Shown here piece by piece: positions 32,711 through 51,465 of a stretch of 64,000 bases of DNA; position 1 is the first letter of the stretch, and every line of letters starts with the position of its first letter. The notes under the pieces were generated by a model. The model saw only the letters and a list, made by a program, of their open reading frames with translations, had not been told where the DNA came from and did no database searches. The position numbers and the translations under genes are program-made. The stretch comes from Epiperipatus broadwayi (taxonomy: Eukaryota > Onychophora > Udeonychophora > Euonychophora > Peripatidae). The stretch spans positions 4,549,717 to 4,613,716 of the forward strand of contig JAQFVV010000056.1 in assembly GCA_028023455.1 (NCBI GenBank). The letters are read 5' to 3'.

Positions 32711-34170
32711 ATATCTATTGCTTATTATGACTTATACTGGGTGGCACTATGTATGAAACATTGCTGTTGTAACAGCTTAGTGTAAGCATGGAAAATGGTG
32801 ATCATGTGATGTTTTGTATTTTATTATATATTTTTTAAGTATAAAAAATTGAACACATACTTTCTTTATTGTTTCATTTTACATTTATATAGATGTGTGC
32901 ACTCACGTGAATTTTTTGTCATATTTTGGCTTATTTTATGTCTAAAATCAGCAAAGACTATGCATGAAAGAGGAAGATGCATATGTAGTTTGATAGTTTT
33001 AATAAAAAAAATATGATGATTATTTTGGTTATTTATGGGTATCCAAGATTTTGGCTCAATGTTTGAATAACATTATTGTTATTTTGTTCAAGATGATAAT
33101 CATTGGATCCCAAAACAGATATCTGACTGTAAATTTCTTTACATGGATAATTTTCTGCGTATTTATAGTCGAGAAGAAACATGAAAAAATACCATTTGAC
33201 AAGTTTACTTAAGAAAATATTTATGTCAATATTATTATATAAATAAATGGTAAGGGACAGGGGGATGTTAAGAAATCAGTTTTTTATCAAGAGAAATAAG
33301 AGTATGTTGTCAAATGACTTGCATTCTATAACAGTAGACTTAATCAAGAAAAAAGAAAATTCTACTGTAGATATATAAAGTAAGTCAATCTTGGTTGTGT
33401 GAGATAGTAGATATTATCCTGAATAGTGGATTATGATGAAAGCAAAGAAAGTATATGTCAGACACTATGAATAATTTGTAAGAGAATAGCTTTGGTTTTA
33501 CATTCCAGCAAAATAATATTGAGAATAGTATTGGATAGAATATAAGCAGTGATGAAATAAGAATTGCCATAAAGGATGACTGTGGTGAGGAATAACTGAC
33601 TAGATAACTAGAGTTGAAAAATAATTATTCTTTCTTGATGATGCTTTCAATATATTTACAAATATCTTCTATTAACTCAACATGGAAAAAGAAATGGACC
33701 AGTATCAACTAAAGATTAGATACTTATTTTGAATTCCTATTGGTAAAAGACATGAAAAAAGATTGGCTTCATTAATATTATCAGCAAAAAAATTACATTG
33801 AGAGTAGTTTCTGGATAGATTGTTGATAATATTATTTTGAAATACTGATTCAACAATTAAACAGTGTCAGTGGTATATTCAATGAATTTAATATTATTGT
33901 TTGCTTATTGTATAATGAGCAAAATCCAACTTTGAAAGAGATTTATTCTGAGGAATAAAGTAAACCACATCCACTACCAAAGAAACTAACTGCAAATATA
34001 ATTGGATGTTATCTCAGAAATAAGAGTAGGATTTTATGTTTGAATAAGGATGACAAAATTTTGATAAGTATTAGAACATAATCATAATTAAAATGAAGAT
34101 TAAAATTTTATACTTTTTATATTTTTATGCAATATTATTCAATAGTTTATGAAAAAAGTATAAAAATCAT
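32711..34170. other. Unassigned sequence
   Basis: No recognisable protein. 33260-34080 on plus has scattered open stretches with Lys/Ile-rich peptides that might be a decayed transposon, but no diagnostic motif. Confidence 0.3.
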
Positions 34171-34199
34171 ATATAATATATAGGATATATGAGCACAGA

Positions 34200-34345
34200 C
34201 TTCCACACGACCCACCACTCTCCACACTATCTCATAACACGGATACACTTGAACACACATATGTTGAAAAGATAAATAATCACCAATATATGTATTTCAT
34301 GCTAAACCAGCAATCATCAGTTGGTCCAGATTACCATATGAATTA
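34200..34345. repeat. Copy of a dispersed repeat also at 62.5 and 62.9 kb
   Basis: The block containing CCAATATATGTATTTCATGC and then ACCAGCAATCATCAGTTGGTC recurs at 62519-62565 (plus) and, inverted, at about 62915-62975. The family accompanies tRNA-like segments at the 62-63 kb sites. Confidence 0.6.
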
Positions 34346-37200
34346 TTGCTAGAAGAATTAATAGATGCAAGCAAACTATCCAGTAGCTACTTTGCTCATA
34401 AACATCCAGGTCTTCTTAATACCGTATAACAATGCAAATGATATCCATTACTACGAATTGATTTTCTAGGCTTAACATCATTTTACCATTTTTTAGATCA
34501 TTGTGATCAAAATTTAAAACTTCATAATACAACTATCTAATTTTCTAAATATAAACAATAAACTAAGTATTAATCATGAAAATAATTGAATAGATTAAGA
34601 AGTATTAGGAACATTATTGTACTGTAAGTAAAGTGGTTTAAAATGTTACATTATGGTAAAAGTTAAGCAAATAATAATCACTTAATTTATGTCGTTGTTA
34701 TTATATGTCTCTCTATTTTTACTTTTTATAAAATGCAATATTTTAATACTAATCGTGACCACGACCGTGATACTATTTAATGTAATTATTAGTAATGCAT
34801 AAATCAGGAAAAAAAAAAAAAAAAACAAATAAAACAAAATGAACGGTGCAAAATGGTAACAGAGATATTGAAATGTAAAAATCTACAAGAGGACTAATCA
34901 AATGAGAAAAGAAAACATGGAAAGCTTTTTTAAATTATATAGTTGGAAGTAGTGATTATTTTAATTTCACATAGAACAATCATCATTTTTTTTAAATTCT
35001 CATTGACTTCCAGAAAAATAATTTAATGTTTGTACTTTTACATTATTGTGATCTTAAAAGTTTTTGAATACGAACTTCCTGAACTTCCTGTTATAACAAA
35101 TGAATCCTTATTCATTATTTTATTGATAATTAGACTTATCTGATGTTTTTTGATTTGCTCAATAGCTTGTGTGTGGGTCCTTGTTAGTAATATTATTCAC
35201 ATATATATTTTTGATCTCAAAGCCTTATCAAGAATGCCAAGAAATAAATAATTGAATAGTTAGTTATTCAGAAAATTATATGATGTTGTGATAAATTAAT
35301 TAAGTTAAAGTTATCCCTATATTGGATTGGCTAACCTCATGATCTATAAGTAAAGTGTATGGCTTTCATATATGGTTCATAATGACTAATCTCTCGATAT
35401 TTAAATGTTAAATTAATACACACAGAAACATTGGAAGTGCCCTTCACTTGGTAAGATAAAGCTCTATAGATTAAATGGCCAAATGTGTTTTTAATCATGG
35501 TCTACATGTTCGTAAATTAAACAAACTTATATGTGTTTGAATTGACTAACACCATCATATATGTGATATACATGATCAGATTAATGTAAATGGCCACTAC
35601 TATGACTCCTGGATTCTGGTGATAACTAATGTCTTAGAGTAATTGATATGAAATTAATTGTTTTATATATATACAAGTGTAACCTCTGATTTTGTTAACT
35701 GGACTCCTTTGAGATTGATGCGTAAATGTCCTTCTTTTTGTAAATGATTCTTATGGTTTGTGAATAAAATTTCCTTTTGAAAGATAAATTAATTAAGTTT
35801 CTACTTCTGCCTTAAATTGTACAAGGAAAATTTAATACAATAACGGATACTTGGTAAAAATTAAGTTTTACATTCGGAAGAATTTCCTTCAGGCATTATT
35901 CTAGTAATGTGGCCACATTTTTAATTGGACAATGATATAATTAGATTAAAATCAACAAACTTGAAGAAATTAAAAAGCTTATAATCACACGATTTCTATA
36001 ATCGGACTTGGTATATATTAAATCTACTTTATCATATATATATGTATACTTAAAATAAGCTATATAATGTCTATATGCCGTAAATAGTATGTAAGACTGC
36101 TTTCTACAAGAATATGTAAACAATTGACAACAATTACGACGATAGTTCTTAACAATTTTTGCTTTTTTTTCTGAGCCAGGCTTTTGATACAGAATCTATG
36201 TACTCTGGTAGAATATATTATTATATAGATATATAAGCGCACATACGAGAATATAGCTTTAATTATGCTAATGGCTTTTTACAATCAAATTTACTGTATT
36301 TAATAATTAATTTACAGGGATTCGTGAGATTTGTAACATTTATTTGTTTATTTTTTTTCGCTTTGTTGCCTTCTATTATTTTCATTCCACGTATTTGTCT
36401 GGGCAACATCTTCAATAATATTCGTTATTAGAGTTTGGGTTCTGCCTAACCCTCAGTTTTATTGTTAATGGCAAATTAATGACTTCATCAAAGTTGGAAC
36501 CATCTGGGATTTCACTCTATAGATGAGTAGGAGGAGGTATGTTTGAATGTGATAATTGTTTGGGGAACTTTTAATAGATCCAGCTCATGCATTTTTAAGT
36601 GGAAGTGGGATATTCTGTGTGCTGTTCATAATTGTTTAACTTGAGATTGTTTTGGTAAATATCATGGAAGTAAAAAGGCATAATAAACGTAAGACAGTGT
36701 TCATATCTATACGTGCGCGCACACACGGATGCAACATATCTCATTTTAATATATATGTCTACATGTATGTAAAATTATTACGACGAAGTAAATCAATAAT
36801 GACGATCAACCCATGCATTAAACAAGTCTTTTCTTGATATACATCACTTTTGGTATAAAATGATTTGTTTATCCACAGATATATTGCATAATTACAATAT
36901 GAGAAGTGTTTGCAAGCTGTTTGCTTGTTATGATTAAAGAATTGGTGATTTTGTATATTTAATCTATTGCTTTGTTTCATTAAACTACTTATTCAATATT
37001 TGGGTTTTGTATATTTAATCCATTGCTTTGTTTAATTAAACTACGTATCTAATATGTGGGTTTTATTTCTTCTTATAATACATTGAGTGGGTAAATTACA
37101 TGAATGGAATTTGATACATCATTTTAATACATATGTACTATAATACTATCGGTGTTGCCATAAAGAGTCACAAGTTGGCAATATTATTCCTCACCTTGGA
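34346..37200. other. AT-rich DNA, no gene seen
   Basis: Contains a 56-bp tandem duplication at 36951-37062 and a short GCGCGC/CACACA stretch near 36714. I see no coding gene. Confidence 0.4.
36951..37062. repeat. Tandem duplication, 56-bp unit, two copies
   Basis: Both copies run TTGTATATTTAATCYATTGC through a TTAAACTAC block to TGTGGGTTTT or TTTGGGTTTT, with a few differences. Confidence 0.88.
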
Positions 37201-37203
37201 CAG

Positions 37204-37310
37204 CCAATTAGAGAGAGTTATATATACATTTATAAAAGGAACTCGCCAACAAGTAAATTTAACAAGGGATCACAATGGGCAGTCAAATGACAGGAATGAA
37301 AGATGATTAA
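37204..37310 (+). promoter_or_regulatory. Candidate CCAAT/TATA promoter
   Basis: CCAAT at 37204 and TATAAAAGG at 37231 are followed at about +13 by ACAATGG (ATG at 37275) opening an 11-codon frame. There is no splice donor or longer ORF. It may be the promoter of a decayed element or a non-coding transcript. Confidence 0.2.
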
Positions 37311-37584
37311 AATAATTCCAGGACTCACTAAAAATTAACAATATGATTTATATCTCGAATTTATAATTAATAATGATGTCATCAGATCATCATCAACAAT
37401 CTTGGCTATTAGCCAAAATCATCGCATAACTTGCTTATCCATCTGCACATATCTCATTATAAAGTTATTTCTTTATTTCTTATGACACTAGTCTCATCAA
37501 ACATGACATTTTGTAATCATTTGCTAAGAGTATAAACTATTATTTAATTATCAATCCATACTAAAATATATATATCTCAGATAG

Positions 37585-40382
<2,798 letters not shown>

Positions 40383-40797
40383 CCACCTGGATACAAACCT
40401 AGTAGCAGGTAAACAAAGAACCTCTTAGCTTTTTGTTAATAAAAGGCAATTTATTTGCTAATAACTAATAAAAATGTCCAATAAAACAATTTAAAACACT
40501 CAAATATTTATTTTGATTGAAAAAGAGTAAAAAAGGACAGAGAAATCCAGAGAGCTTTTTTATCGAAAATCCATACCTAATGCTAATAGACAAATGCATA
40601 GTTAAAAGCTAGCGCATCTAATAACTAATGCCAAAATCTTAGGCAAATTTTTAATAAGAGTAGATAAAATATCAAATCTACAAAACTCAACAATTTTGCA
40701 GATAACTGAATTGTATTGGTTATATATATATTAGTGTTTGTTTTTTAAAAAAAAAGAAATTTAAACATACCTTTGAAAAATAATTGGAAAACTTAAA

Positions 40798-42304
40798 ATG
40801 GTGACTGCTCAACCTATTAACCTGGTGTGTGGTCTATCGCAGGGCACGAGAAAGTCATATGCTTCTATAGCAAAAAAAGCCCAAGATTACGTAAGCCCGG
40901 CAAAAGGTCCTAGGTTCAGGAAAACAACAGCAGATGATTTGGAAAACATGAATCTTATGGATCAAAATAAAAATGATCCCCCCCCCTCATATTGAATGGA
41001 CTGATGAAATGCTTGAACAAATTGGAGAGAAATTCAACAAAACAATACCTCGATCACTTTTCCTGACGTTTAAATGGATCTTCACTGATAAATCAATAGT
41101 ACTCGCTGTAACAGATAGTCTTTGCGCACTATACAGTTTCCCCAAATCCCTTCTAATAGAAACACTGCATGAAAATAATATGCTTGAATTGGTACAATGC
41201 ATAGGCAACCATCCAAATAGCAGATATGTGGTGGTCCAGTTTTATGAAAATGTGCAAAGAGAACAATTTAGAGATCGAATTAAGATGCTAAGTAATTTCA
41301 CACTAATAACAGTCGATGAGAATAAGTATAAAAATATCTCCGGAATTTTAAAAAATACGTATTTTGGCTACAACATGGAAGATTTCCAAAAAATGATGAA
41401 TCCTTTTGGAAAAGTCGTTTTCTTCCAGCAAAAATACATTAAAGAAGCAGCAATTCCCGTACTAACAAATAGCTTTGAATTCAAAATTAAATTAAATAAA
41501 CAAGTAGACCTGGAGGATATTCCCACACACATAACCGATGAAGAAGCTACACTATATATTTATGTCAGAGGGTTTAAGCCAGGTTGCTTCTGTTGTGGAA
41601 GAAGAGGACATATTGCAATGGAATGCAATGAACAAACACAGCAAAATAAAAACAACACTACACAAAAAAAACTCAGGAAACGTTACAGAAAGCGAAGATA
41701 AAAATAACCAACTAGATGAGTTAAACTACCCTACACTACAAAGCACCCAGGAAAACAACATATCTAATAGAAATGAAAGAATTAACAATCCAGTAAACAC
41801 TATAACAAGAGAAATTAAAACAAATAAGGAAAATCAAAGCAGTGAAAACCCGCCCAATTTAAATAGAATGGAGGAAAAAGAAAACGAGAACCTACTAAAA
41901 GAGCTTAAAGGAAAAACGAATGAAAATGATGAGCAATCAGAAAGTATAATAATAAATAAAACAACCACAGAAATCATGGATAAAATAACACAGTACTATC
42001 CAATGCTAGAAAGCACATCAATTGAAAGCAGGAAGAAAACACATAAAACAAAAAAAAAACAAGAGAAAGTAAGAAAATTAAAATGAATGAGGAAGAAGAT
42101 AATCAGATCAATTTAACAGAAGAAATCACAGCAGAAGATATGGAAATAGAACTAACCACACCAGAAGAAGAAAAATTAAAAAAACACCACACTATAGCAC
42201 ACGTATACAAACACAAACAGAATCACCACAGAAAAAAAACATGCAAACAAAAATGGCAGAATAAACCATGTTCCAATTTAAATCTCCCTCGCAATATAAG
42301 TTAA
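40798..42304 (+). pseudogene. LINE ORF1 (RRM plus CCHC zinc knuckle), frameshifted
   Basis: The ATG at 40798 opens a frame of 65 codons (MVTAQPINLV...). It is lost at a run of nine C (40978-40986) and resumes in the next frame to 41701. That part carries an RNA-recognition-like segment (SRYVVVQFYENVQREQFRDR) and a zinc knuckle CFCCGRRGHIAMEC (CX2CX4HX4C). A run of eight A near 41667 shifts again into the frame 41538-42086, a Lys/Glu/Asn-rich acidic and basic tail. A third shift, after another A run, gives 42083-42304. The product is an RNA-binding nucleic-acid chaperone that coats LINE RNA. All breaks are at homopolymers, so one-base slippage (mutation or sequencing) explains them. Programmed frameshifting is less likely. 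Confidence 0.72.
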
Positions 42305-42322
42305 ACTCAATGAAAATTAAGA

Positions 42323-45300
42323 TAGGCCAATAAATGTTTGGGGATTAAACTCGAAGAAAAAAATACAAGAAATCAATCACTGGATACAGCAACTCCAACC
42401 TATCATATTAGGACTCGTAGAAATGAAAATCTATAATGGATCACAGATAAATCAAGCACAACTTATGAATAAAATGGGTTTCTGTGCATGTTCTAGAGAC
42501 ACACTAACGCCCTCAGATGGAACAGGAATATTTATTAGTCAAAGAAGTCCCTTTACAACATTTAAAATAATATACATAGACGCGAATCTATTAATAACCA
42601 CATTCAATAATAAAAACTTCTCAATAAATATTATTTTTGTATATATACCACCAGGGCCAACTGTAATTAACAGAATAATAACAACAATTAACTCAATCCT
42701 CTTAAGTAATCCCTACCCAACTATTCTTATGGGAGATTTCAACATAAGTTATAAGAAATTTATTACGAAATGGATACACCAATTAACTTTTCCACTCATG
42801 AGTGGAGATTTTCTACCACCTAACTCTATATCTTTTTATAACAATAGACATGGAACTTTAATAGATCTAATGTTTTATTCCCCAATGCTGCATCATTCAA
42901 TAGAAATATCACTTTCCCCAACCCCTTTTTCAGACCATGCAGCACAGATAATAACGCTAAACATAAACACACACCGCAGCGCAATAATTAATTTGCAAAA
43001 AACGATCAGGATCCTACTACCAGACAATACTATGGAGTCACTTTTTTCAGAAATTTATATAATGATAAATAAAATAAATCAGCTTGAATTAGACCCGATA
43101 GCCAGATACATAGCTTACACTAAAACGCTTTCATTTAATATAAACCATATCACACAAAAATCAATTCCTTCCTCCAGGCTAATGTCATTAGCAGATGAAA
43201 TATACAAAAGAATCAGTCTGTCTAAACTGGTTCAACATAATCAAACAAACATAATTAAACTCACCCAGCTCTATAAACAGACTTGCAATAAATTAAAACA
43301 ATATCTAAGCATAAAAAAGAAAAACATTTGCCTAGCACAGCTGCACACATGGACACGTGGATATATTAGGTGGGCTTTGGGGTACCCATCCATAAATAAA
43401 GTTCCCATGGTGCTGGAATTGGAAAATAAGATAACAGCAGGATTTAACATGATTGCACCTATATATAACTATTTCAAAACAAAGCTAACTAAGCATGCAC
43501 AATTCACACCCAAAGAAGATTATTTTGGAACAACTGAAGATGAGATGCCATTTAAAATCGAGGATTTTAAGGTAGTGTTAGAATCAATCCCACCCACATG
43601 TCATCCAGGACCTCCAGGCATTCCACAGTTTGTACTTGCACATCTTAGCCAAATTACAAATACATACCTGTGTCATTTGGCAAATCAAATATCACAAAAA
43701 AATTATAGCATACAGGGATTATACAACATATCAATAGTACCATTTATGAAAAAACAAGAACCTATTACCAAGATCACCAACTTAAGACCCATCTCAATGG
43801 AGCTTTTAGGAATTAAACTGCTAGAAAAAGTAATAAAGGTGAAAATTGAACCATTTATACTGACAAAAATATCACAACATCAGTATGCAAAGAAAGGCTC
43901 ATCCACAGGTCAGGCAGCACTAATCTTTAAAACTATAATTAAGTCAGTAATTAAGAAGAAAAAATAGGCTCCAATTGCAGTACAACTAGATTTTGAAAAT
44001 GCTTTCGACTCTGTACCAATAAAAATCTTACTAAACCAACTAAAGCAAACACAAATACCACGATCAATATTATATGCAATAGCCAACCTACTTATTAAAC
44101 AGAGAAGTACATATCACACTTAACGGAAGAACATCATCATCATTCTATCCCACTCAATCAATACCACAAGGGTCACCACTGAGTACACTGCTGTTTACCT
44201 TCTACATAAACCCCTTATTGGAAGAAATTGAAAAAAAAATACAGGGAGTGTTAATACCAAATACAAAAAGATGCATTCCTTGTATAGCTCATATGGATGA
44301 TATCACAATATTCTTAACATCAAAAAAGCAACTGCAAGCACTACAAGACATCATAGAAAAATATACAAAAAAATTCAAACTTAAAATCAATATCAATAAG
44401 TCAGCTGCTTGGACAATTTTTACAGGGAAAGTAAACAAACAAATTTATCAGGGAAAGCCCAGCAGTTTTCTAGGTTTACCATTTTATCTGGGAATGAATC
44501 AAATAAGAATAACAGTACAAAACAAACTCAAAGTGGATGCAGAAAGAATCACAGAATCATTATCCAGATCATATCTATCAATATACGCAAAAATATCATT
44601 ATTCAATCAACTCATAATGTCAAAAATAAGCTACTACCTACCAATAATCAGTTTCACAAAACCATTTATAGCCTCAATTAATTCATTTTGTAGCAAACTA
44701 CTATGGAACAGGAAAGTAGTTGCCATTTCAATAAAGCAACTTAACAAACCAACAAAATGGAATGGTCTGGGACTTCACTCAATATCAGTGTTTCAGACAC
44801 AAAAAACAATAAATCTGCTAATAGCCATAGTCAAAAGATTTCTGGATATTGAACCAATATTGGAGATCACACTCACAGATTGTCCCCCACCTACAAACAA
44901 TTATATCGTTACGTTGCTTGAAAGCATTGAGAGCATCAAAAACAAAGTAACACTGAAAAGTCCAATAAAATATACATATTGGCAAATACATGATTTTCTA
45001 ACACAAAAGCAATCTGAGAATAACCAAATATCTGTATTGGGAATTGATAACAGCCAATTACTTAAAAAATTTAGAAAATGGTACCTGGAACCAAAATTTT
45101 ACGATTTCATAATTAAAGTCAATTTGAAAGCACTACCTACAAGTCATTTTATTAGATACAGAAGATTCTATATAAATATAGATCTCTTGTCTATGCTATG
45201 TCACAGGAATGAGGAAACACAGGACCATTTCATACATAATTGTTCAGGACTTAAAAAAGTAAGACAAATGATGGTTGGTGGATATAGGAAAAATGGAACC

Positions 45301-45543
45301 ACAATAAATGAGATTCTACAAACATTCAAAAATAATGGAATACCCACTATAAGGGCAGCCACTTTCAGCCTATATGCATTCTGGTGTACCAGGTGCACTT
45401 TTACACTGGGCAACAACACGAGAAGGCACCCTAACACCTATAGGAACAAATTGCAAAAAATAAAAGAAAGAGACAGCATTATTGCACCACCTGATATCTT
45501 TGCAGCAATGTGGTCACTTTTTAAAATTCAGGCCACTTTATAA
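42323..45543 (+). pseudogene. LINE ORF2 (APE endonuclease, reverse transcriptase, Cys-His end), broken
   Basis: The endonuclease begins near 42335 (INVWGLNSKKK) upstream of the first ATG at 42423, and continues with FVYIPPGPTV, ILMGDFNISY (catalytic GDFN), GTLIDLMFYS and SDHAAQI (catalytic SDH). The RT follows: NLRPISMELLGIKLLEKVI, then an in-frame TAG at 43965-43967, then QLDFENAFDSVP (motif A Asp). A frameshift lies near 44105, then QSIPQGSPLSTLLF (motif B) and AHMDDITIF (motif C, normally A-D-D). The C-terminus has CHRNEETQDHFIHNC, the LINE zinc-like motif, and ends at 45543. Apart from the TAG and the frameshift the domains are intact, and the frame 44218-45543 is unbroken. Motif C with Met before DD is unusual for the group. 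Confidence 0.8.
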
Positions 45544-45858
45544 TAAAGGATATAATAGAAAAGGACAAAGGCAAACATGAAATTCAGTGTTGCAAGAACA
45601 TGAAAAAATTACTGAAACCATGATCATTGATTTATATTGTACATAAACTTGGACAATAAATATTTCATAAAGTGTGAAAAAATCAAAAACATTGTGAAAG
45701 CCACTATCTAAGTTCTAAAAAGTCAATTTTTAAGTGCAAAGAGACTCTAATCAAATATACAGACTGTAATGTAATAACTGTGTAAACTTATGTATAACAC
45801 TATGTATAATCAACAACCAATGTAACCACTTGTTTTTGAATAAAGTTACCTTTAAAAC

Positions 45859-45859
<1 letters not shown>

Positions 45860-45904
<45 letters not shown>

Positions 45905-45936
45905 CAACAACAACAACAACAACAATAATAATAATA
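45860..45936. repeat. Compound (AAT)n(AAC)n(AAT)n microsatellite
   Basis: 3' tail of the LINE: 13 AAT units, about eight AAC units, then four AAT units. The AAC block probably arose by mutation within the tail. Confidence 0.95.
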
Positions 45937-46052
45937 TAGATAAAAAATCAAATCTACAAAACTCAATAATTTTGCTATAACTGAATTGTATTGGTTATAT
46001 ATATTAGTGTTTGTTTAAAAAAAAAAAGAAATTTAAACATACCTTTGAAAAA
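45937..46052 (+). repeat. Orphan copy of the LINE 5' UTR
   Basis: Homologous to 40663-40788, the last part of the LINE 5' UTR before its ORF1 ATG, at about 92% identity. It follows the LINE's own tail, as if a second LINE started here, but breaks off just before the start codon and joins duplication copy 2. Confidence 0.88.
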
Positions 46053-48660
<2,608 letters not shown>

Positions 48661-50004
48661 AGGAGGGATGGGAATGTACGTATTGGTGAGTGTATATAGT
48701 ATGCAACATATCTATCTCATGAAAAACAAATATGTTATCATTACAAGATAATTTATATTTTTGTACATTTCCATAAAAAAAGAACAGATAAGCATCAGCT
48801 GCAGTAGACAACAACTCTTTAGAGTTCCTAACTTATTTGAGAAATTACGAAGTTCTGTTATATATATATTAAACACACATATATATGTTAAACAGAGAAA
48901 ACTAATCGTTTATAATAAGAATGCATTTTTGGTACTGTATGCTAAACTCGTGTATACCAGTACCGCAATACCGAAAGCGCATTCTTATTATATGATTTTT
49001 TGTTTGTTTGTTTAACACATATATATTCCTGTGTTTAATATTTATAATTTAAGGACTGAATTTATTTATTTAGATAAATGTTAATAATACTTTATTTTGT
49101 CACTTGTGTAGATATTCAAACATTACATGAAGTATTAAGCAACCTTCAATTATTTTTTTACCATAATGTAACTATAAAAATTATATATCTACATGAATAT
49201 AAAAACAAAATAATTAGTTTACAAATACGATAGATATTTTAATAGACGTATGTCGATCAATAGAAGTTTTTTTTTATTTCATTTTTTTAATTGGTAAGTT
49301 TATATTTTTTAAGTGTATGTAATTGTATAAATAGTTCTAATTGAGTGATAATGGAAACACCATATGTCTATTTGATATTCTAGTTGTTTCATTTTCTTAA
49401 TTCTTTAAAATTGTTAATAATAACTAATTCAACTTCTGGCTTTGTTTGTGAACAATAATATTTAATAAAAGAGAAGTCAATTAGCATTTAAAGTAACTCT
49501 TTTCATATTTCATATATCAGATTTATTTGATAGCCATAATTAAAAGTCAATGCTTTCATAATTAGTCATTTTTGATTCTTTGTTTTTTTCCCCTTCTCTA
49601 AAACATTACGCTAATTATGAATATTTATATTTCTTTTACGTATTAATTTTTAATGTTTTTGGAAAATTAAACAAATGTTCATTTTTTAAATTTTTTTTCT
49701 TTTCAAAATGTTTTCAATTATTTAACCGTATTATTATTTATTACTTTTATCATGTGCCATATATAATAATGGATGTGCGTTCAAACTATTATAATAAAAT
49801 AAGCATTTTGAAAATTAAATGTGATTATATATAAAAAAACTTTCATATAAAGTAATCTGTATTTTAATTATTTTTTTAAATGAACACCTAAATTTCCTTG
49901 AGAATAATTGTTGATTACTACATATTTCTAATATATGTTAATCTTGCAGGAATTCTTTTTCTCATTAAATTAAGATATGTTAAAAGAACATAAACGCTGC
50001 AGTA
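48661..50004. other. AT-rich DNA with one foldback element
   Basis: No gene recognised. A foldback structure is listed at 48862-49045. The remainder is AT-rich up to the gypsy LTR. Confidence 0.4.
48862..49045. mobile_element. Foldback (MITE-like) element
   Basis: The left arm, from TTAAACACACATATATATG to about 48935 (GTTTATAATAAGAATGC), pairs with the right arm (GCATTCTTATTATATGA to TTTAACACATATATATTCC). The centre contains GGTACTG...CAGTACCG. Arms are imperfect, ~70 bp each. No coding capacity. Confidence 0.55.
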
Positions 50005-50218
50005 TGTAATGTCACCTGCCATTATTAATTAAGTTAAACAATCAAGAACGTGAGGAGTAGAACGTTTTATCTAATAGAAGAGTTTTTAGTTAGAAAACTT
50101 TCTTAGAGTATAACTTATAGCTATGCATTATTTTTTGTGTTAAAGTTGTTAATAAACCTAATATTTGTTACCAAATCTGTTGAAGAATTAAATTAATTAA
50201 GTTGATTAATACACATCA
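50005..50218 (+). repeat. Gypsy LTR 1 (5')
   Basis: 214 bp, begins TGTAATGTCACC and ends ATACACATCA (TG...CA). It contains a TTAATAAACC polyadenylation-like region. The preceding 5 bp CAGTA resemble CAGTG after LTR 3, a 4/5 target-site duplication. Confidence 0.9.
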
Positions 50219-50220
50219 AA

Positions 50221-50240
50221 TTGGCGCAGTCAGACAGGAC
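50221..50240 (+). promoter_or_regulatory. Primer binding site
   Basis: TTGGCGCAGTCAGACAGGAC directly follows the LTR. It resembles the TGGCGCAGTCG-type sites assigned to tRNA-Ser in 17.6/297-type gypsy elements. tRNA identity is an inference. Confidence 0.5.
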
Positions 50241-50268
50241 CTCCGAAAAACAGTTTTTGGAACGAAAA

Positions 50269-50950
50269 ATGGCTGCCATGATACAACTACGAATGGGAGA
50301 ATTCGATGTTGATAATCCAAGTAATTGGCCGTTATATGTAAAACTGGTTGAAAAACACTTTTTGATAAACAGTGTTAAGGAAAACGACATTAAAATTGCC
50401 ACACTTCTAGGTTTCGCAGGAATCAAGGTTTTAGAAATAGCTAACCGTTTATGTGAACCTGTTGAAACTTTACAACACGATGATGTAGTTGAAAGTTTAA
50501 CTTGAGTTCTGCCAGCTATGGTCAAAGCACATCGCTAGACTACACTTTCATTTATGACATCAGACAAAAAAATGAAACCTTCAAGGAATATGATTCAGCC
50601 CTGCATGAATTAGCTAAAGATTGTATTTGTGGTCAATATTTAGAAGAAACAATTCTTGAACAGTTGCTACTCTGATTATATGACAATAAATTTTGTGAAC
50701 AATTACTTGCGGACTTGAACATTACATATAGAGAGGCCATTAATAAAGAAATAGCTCACGAACTCATAATCAAGCAGACAAAAGAATATGTGAATAATGC
50801 GTCACATCATATTATATTTTTTACCGTCCGATTCAGAAAAATGCTGAACAAAATGAGGATTGTAGCTTTAACTGCGTATGTTTCCACTGCAAACAAAATG
50901 GACAAGTTGAACGCAAATGTAAACAACTGTAAGAAACATGAGGCACCCTA
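50269..50950 (+). pseudogene. gag, copy 1
   Basis: The ATG at 50269 opens MAAMIQLRMGEFDVDNPSNW..., the usual start of a gypsy capsid protein with a W-P-LYVKLVEKHF helix. A 4-bp insertion near 50495 breaks the frame; it resumes as SASYGQSTSLDYTFIYDIRQ. A TGA at 50673 (after LLL, before LYDNKFCEQLL) is present also in copy 2 and replaces a likely Arg codon. A nucleocapsid knuckle CFHCKQNGQVERKC near 50880-50920 has Gln where the CCHC His should be. Gag forms the virus-like particle; this copy cannot. Confidence 0.75.
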
Positions 50951-51029
50951 GCGTGAGATTTTGAAAAAAACAACTCAAAAGATTGATATGAGATCAAAAC
51001 ACTGAAAAATTCAGAATCAGAATTTAAAC

Positions 51030-51320
51030 AAACTGTGTGCATCAAAGGAAAATGTTGTAAAATGGAAATAGATAGCAGCTTCAGGGTTTCCCTCATGTCT
51101 CTAAAGGATTGGCAATGTATTTTTAAAGATAACAAGCCTCAAAAAAAATTTGTAAATACCAAAGTTCACACAACAGACATAAATGGAAACACAGTCGAAA
51201 TCATTGGGAAGATTATGATCAAAGTCAAGTTGAACTCAAACAAAGGAGTTCTACCATTATATATAATACATAAAAAGATAAAACCCTTAATGGGCAGAAA
51301 CTAGTTCCATCCTTTGGGAA
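51030..51320 (+). pseudogene. Retropepsin-like protease, copy 1
   Basis: The frame 51035-51304 contains CCKMEIDSSFRVSLMSLKDW, where DSS stands for the usual DTG/DSG active site. It ends LPLYIIHKKIKPLMGRN, the conserved 'lly...LGr.w' end block; a TAG replaces the Trp codon at 51301-51303. The changed active site and stop make it inactive. Confidence 0.68.
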
Positions 51321-51465
51321 TTAGAATTAATATAATAAAGAAAATAAATATCGGAAATGAAATACAGATTAAATTCCCATCACTTTTCACTAAAAATTAA
51401 GGACAAATGAAAACAAGGCCAGTACAACTAGAGTTAAAAAAACCCAATGCAAATATTGCAAGACT

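Noticed and set aside
49580-49834. 84-codon ORF
   Set aside because: T-rich low-complexity translation without recognisable domain.
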